From: an uncultured Clostridium sp.
GTDB taxonomy: Bacteria; Bacillota; Clostridia; TANB77; CAG-508
DNA length: 16,571 bases
Assembly: GCA_902462295.1 (NCBI GenBank)
Contig: CABQAZ010000025.1
Span: forward strand, 1-16,571
Direction of reading: 5' to 3'
Below the pieces are notes generated by a model. That model did not search any database and had not been told where the DNA came from. It saw only the letters and a list, made by a program, of their open reading frames with translations. Positions 14,821 through 16,571 of this stretch are shown piece after piece (positions within the stretch are counted from its first letter, which is position 1; each line of letters begins with the position of its first letter). The translations under genes and the position numbers were made by a program.

Positions 14821-15308
14821 CAATATTTAGAATTGAAAAAACAAAAAATTACACGGTAATGTCAAATTACCACTTGAAAGATAAAAGATTATCATTTAAA
14901 GCCAAAGGCTTATTGTCATATATGTTGAGTTTGCCTGATACTTGGGATTTTTCACTTAATGGATTATGTTCAGCAAGTAAAGACAATATAACATCTATCA
15001 GGAGTACATTAAAAGAGTTACAAGAGTTTAAATATCTAACAATTAAAAAGTTAATGCCAAACGAAACAAATAGTGGAAGAATAGAGTATGAATACATAAT
15101 TTATGAGTATCCAGTGGATAAAAAAGACAAAAAACAAGATATAGGTTTTCTATACCTTGAAAATCTATTGCTAGAAAATAACACCCTATTAAATACTAAT
15201 ATAGTAAATACTAAAAAAAATACTAAAAAAAGAAAAACTAAAAGTAAGTCTAGTTTCCCTCAAAGAGAGTATAAACCTGAGGAATTAGAGGGGTTATACG
15301 ATAACTAG
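14817..15308 (+). CDS. Helix-turn-helix replication-type protein of plasmids/integrative elements
   Basis: A 163-residue protein of the type found on Gram-positive plasmids, phages and integrative elements and usually annotated as a helix-turn-helix or replisome-organiser-like protein. The N-terminal half (about 1-85) has the recognisable pattern MPIFRIEKTKNYTVMSNYHL, then LSFKAKGLLSYMLSLPDTWDFSLNGL, and SIRSTLKELQEFKYL, a winged-helix fold that probably binds DNA. A family-typical low-complexity linker follows (about 120-150: repeated NT, K and S). It ends with QREYKPEELEGLYDN, a common end for these proteins, so I see it as complete, though some relatives are longer. GGAG lies 5 bases before the ATG. 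It marks the start of accessory DNA. A role in replication or its control is inferred from relatives. Confidence 0.82.
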   Translation: MPIFRIEKTKNYTVMSNYHLKDKRLSFKAKGLLSYMLSLPDTWDFSLNGLCSASKDNITSIRSTLKELQEFKYLTIKKLMPNETNSGRIEYEYIIYEYPVDKKDKKQDIGFLYLENLLLENNTLLNTNIVNTKKNTKKRKTKSKSSFPQREYKPEELEGLYDN

Positions 15309-15324
15309 TTTTAGTTTTGTTATA

Positions 15325-15373
15325 TTGTTTTTTTCTCCTGGACTTTTTAAGACTAGGACTGGAGAAAAAACAA
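15325..15373. repeat. Stem-loop downstream of the HTH gene
   Basis: TTG-TTTTTTCTCC on the left (15325-15338, one bulged T) pairs with GGAGAAAAAA-CAA (15361-15373) around a 22-base loop containing two GACT motifs. No T-tract follows, so it is not a standard terminator. Confidence 0.5.
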
Positions 15374-15444
15374 AAAAATGAAATAGGTTTTGAAGTGGAA
15401 TAAAGTGTGTTTTTGTATCAAATTTACGGAAGTTTATAAAAAAT

Positions 15445-15486
15445 AATTGACAATATAGTTTATATGGTGTTATTATATTGTCAATT
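15445..15486 (+). promoter_or_regulatory. Promoter embedded in a 13-bp perfect inverted repeat
   Basis: AATTGACAATATA (15445-15457) and TATATTGTCAATT (15474-15486) are exact inverted repeats 16 bases apart. The left arm contains the -35 hexamer TTGACA (15447-15452), and TATTAT (15471-15476) sits 18 bases on as a -10. The geometry suits a repressed promoter. The transcript would meet a terminator about 50 bases later. Confidence 0.6.
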
Positions 15487-15512
15487 TAATAAAAAATCGG
15501 GTTCCCCTACAA

Positions 15513-15550
15513 GGCTATATATTTATTATATAGTCTTTTTGCTTTTTATA
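15513..15550 (+). terminator. Intrinsic terminator before the structured element
   Basis: GGCTATATA (15513-15521) pairs with TATATAGTC (15527-15535), one G-U, around a 5-base loop and is followed by TTTTTGCTTTTT. With the promoter at 15447 it defines a possible transcript of only about 55-60 bases, or an attenuator. Confidence 0.75.
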
Positions 15551-15555
15551 AATAA

Positions 15556-15786
15556 AACAACAAAGAAAAGATACAAAGGGGGATGAAATCTCCCCTTAGA
15601 AAAGCCAAAGGCAATAAACAACTCGTAGTGGTTTTGTGATTAGCCGAAGATCCAAACTTGTTTGGACCTGAGCTGAGCAAAATTGTAATTAGTCGAGGCA
15701 AAGCCGAGCTGAGCAAAACGGAGAGTTACAGGGAGCAGGGCGACCGTAACCAAAGGCTACATCGCCAAGCTTTTTTCTTTGTTGTT
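15556..15786 (+). ncRNA. Candidate structured RNA or origin-like element with a 14-bp closing stem
   Basis: The segment has no convincing long frame and is clearly richer in G+C than its surroundings. Perfect complementary arms AACAACAAAGAAAA (15556-15569) and TTTTCTTTGTTGTT (15773-15786) close it. Inside are a hairpin AAGGGG-GAT-GAA-ATC-T-CCCCTT (15576-15597), GCC-AAA-GGC (15604-15612), the palindrome TCCAAAC-TT-GTTTGGA (15651-15666), two copies of GAGCTGAGCAAAA about 45 bases apart, and a hairpin GGCGA...TCGCC (15739-15766) with an inner GTA-CC/GG-TAC stem. That last hairpin is followed by AAGCTTTTTTCTTTG and may be its terminator. I do not recognise a known RNA family. The place next to a replication-type gene also allows an origin of replication or transfer. 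Confidence 0.45.
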
Positions 15787-15802
15787 GAGTAAAAATTCAA
15801 GT

Positions 15803-15829
15803 TGTTACTATATACTTGACATAGTAACA
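15803..15829 (+). promoter_or_regulatory. Operator-like 9-bp inverted repeat
   Basis: TGTTACTAT (15803-15811) and ATAGTAACA (15821-15829) are exact inverted repeats around a 9-base spacer that holds TTGAC of a possible -35 box (TTGACA, 15816-15821). It lies just upstream of the short frame at 15853 and suggests control by a dimeric repressor. Confidence 0.5.
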
Positions 15830-15852
15830 GTTTAGACCATAGGAGGTAGCTT

Positions 15853-15888
15853 ATGATAAAATATAATAATAATGATAATGTTGTGTAA
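15853..15888 (+). other. 11-codon open frame behind a perfect ribosome binding site
   Basis: AGGAGGT (15841-15847) sits at good distance from an ATG, but the frame stops after 11 codons (MIKYNNNDNVV). The upstream bases resemble the leader of the HTH gene at 14779. It is either a leader peptide or the broken start of a lost gene; no continuation is visible in another frame before the terminator at 15985. Confidence 0.4.
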
Positions 15889-15984
15889 GTATTGATATTA
15901 TAGGGTTTTATGTAAGTTTTAGGTATATTTTAGTGATGTTTTGTAGTAAATTAATCAAATAAATTTTATAAAAAATTAATATTA

Positions 15985-16016
15985 GGCTTTAAAATCGTTT
16001 TAGAGCCATTTTTTAT
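15985..16016 (+). terminator. Intrinsic terminator in the accessory region
   Basis: GGCTTTAAAA (15985-15994) pairs with TTTTAGAGCC (15998-16007), with one mismatch-like C/U position read as G-U, around TCG, and ATTTTTTATATTT follows. It closes the unit starting near 15816. The rest of 15889-16056 is AT-rich with no gene seen. Confidence 0.85.
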
Positions 16017-16059
16017 ATTTATGTGTTAAATTATTCAAGAAAAGTTTTAAAAAATGTTA

Positions 16060-16088
16060 TTGACCATTTTGAAAGTTATTGTTATTAT
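16060..16088 (+). promoter_or_regulatory. Promoter of the small unknown gene at 16133
   Basis: TTGACC (16060-16065) and TATTAT (16083-16088) are 17 bases apart, about 45 bases before the start codon. Confidence 0.65.
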
Positions 16089-16132
16089 TTTAAAAAAATA
16101 TTTGATAGTCAAAAAATGGAGTGTGAAAAAAT

Positions 16133-16462
16133 ATGGATAAAAACAAAAGAGAAAAAGAGTTTTGTATTTATATAAGAAATGGTAGAGGTAGCCCTTATAA
16201 TATTTCACCATATCATAATTTTGAAGATGCACTTGTAGCACTTAATAATATGGTTAGTTTAGAAATTGAAAGAGGTAGATTTTTCTATGTTGATAATGAT
16301 TTTTACGACAATAAATATCCACCAAATATGTATGGTAAATATTTTTGCATAATGGAACGCAATGTGACACAATGGGAAAAATATGAGAGTGTATCTGCTA
16401 AGAGTAAAAATTTAAAAAATAATCAATGTAAAATAATAATGTTTAGACAAAAAATTAAATAA
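16133..16462 (+). CDS. Small uncharacterised protein
   Basis: A 109-residue basic protein that I cannot assign to a functional family. It is aromatic-rich (many Y and F) and soluble, with no membrane segment or signal peptide. Conserved-looking stretches are FCIYIRNGRGSPYNISPYHN, a helix FEDALVALNNMVSLEIERG, and FYVDNDFYDNKYPPNMYGKY followed by FCIMERNV. The tail (from about residue 93) is lysine- and asparagine-rich. GGAG (16118-16121) lies 11 bases before ATG, a little far, and a good promoter stands upstream. It sits alone between a terminator and the right-hand copy of the 22-bp repeat, in accessory DNA. Coding status is supported by the promoter, the ribosome binding site and an ordinary composition. 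Confidence 0.7.
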   Translation: MDKNKREKEFCIYIRNGRGSPYNISPYHNFEDALVALNNMVSLEIERGRFFYVDNDFYDNKYPPNMYGKYFCIMERNVTQWEKYESVSAKSKNLKNNQCKIIMFRQKIK

Positions 16463-16541
16463 TATAAAATGTTCCAAGATGTAGCAATAGCAAAGGGAAG
16501 AGTGAAAAGTACAATAGCTACTAATTATTTTATGGAAATAT

Positions 16542-16563
16542 AACATTGCACAAAATCAAAGTT
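16542..16563 (+). repeat. 22-bp direct repeat, right copy
   Basis: Exact copy of 14734-14755, 1808 bases away. Here the repeat is extended into a palindrome that reaches the last base of the window. Confidence 0.8.
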
Positions 16564-16571
16564 TTGTGCAA
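16546..16571. repeat. Perfect 10-bp inverted repeat at the right edge
   Basis: TTGCACAAAA (16546-16555) and TTTTGTGCAA (16562-16571) flank TCAAAG. The left copy of the direct repeat lacks the second arm. The window stops exactly at the end of the palindrome. Confidence 0.75.

Noticed and set aside
15571..15780. Known RNA families (RNase P, tmRNA, SRP RNA, 6S, group I/II introns) for the structured element
   Set aside because: I could not find the conserved cores of these RNAs; for example, no SRP GGAAG-type loop signature and no group II domain V.
16469..16543. 24-codon frame (MFQDVAIAKGRVK...) ending at the right copy of the repeat
   Set aside because: No ribosome binding site and no recognisable family. 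It might be a gene fragment, but this cannot be supported.
14734..16571. CRISPR array or insertion sequence built on the 22-bp repeat
   Set aside because: Only two exact copies 1.8 kb apart, no regular spacers, and no transposase or Cas gene between them.

Overview
The window is very AT-rich DNA that reads as the chromosome of a low-GC, endospore-forming Firmicute of the class Clostridia. The evidence is the codon use, the strong purine-rich ribosome binding sites, and a yabP-yabQ-divIC sporulation/division cluster. The species cannot be named. The right edge falls exactly at the end of a palindrome that contains a repeated sequence, so it may be a contig break at a multi-copy element rather than a natural boundary.

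Layout. (1) Positions 3-1469 hold the C-terminal half of valyl-tRNA synthetase, cut by the left edge. It converges on a minus-strand gene of unknown function (1522-2292) built from two tandem copies of one domain and driven by a consensus sigma-A promoter. (2) Positions 2468-6026 are a conserved housekeeping block: yabP, yabQ, a DivIC/FtsB-type septum protein, the transcription terminator factor rho, and a three-domain S1 RNA-binding protein. Strong intrinsic terminators follow divIC and rho. (3) Positions 6102-8459 are a two-component operon: an OmpR/PhoB-type response regulator, a histidine kinase with a very short external loop, and a DUF308 (HdeD-like) membrane protein. (4) A HAD phosphatase (8722-9336) is followed by a 1376-residue MMPL/RND-type membrane protein (9533-13663). 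Its second external domain is filled by nine repeats of about 80 residues. (5) A 32-residue acidic peptide is translationally coupled to a signal-less M23 peptidase with an SH3-like tail, resembling a phage endolysin. (6) From about 14620 to the right edge the DNA looks accessory: a plasmid/ICE-type helix-turn-helix replication gene, about 820 bases without a convincing long gene but packed with inverted repeats, terminators and promoters, a short unknown gene, and a direct repeat at both ends.

How parts may work together. The response-regulator operon and the MMPL gene share a nearly identical promoter design: two TTMACA-like hexamers 11 bases apart, the second starting 15 bases before TATAAT. 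This is the layout of PhoP/PhoB-family boxes, so the two-component system probably controls itself and the large MMPL protein. This link and a structured 231-base element at 15556-15786 are the most interesting signals. The latter is closed by a 14-bp perfect inverted repeat inside the accessory region, and could be a structured RNA or a transfer/replication origin.
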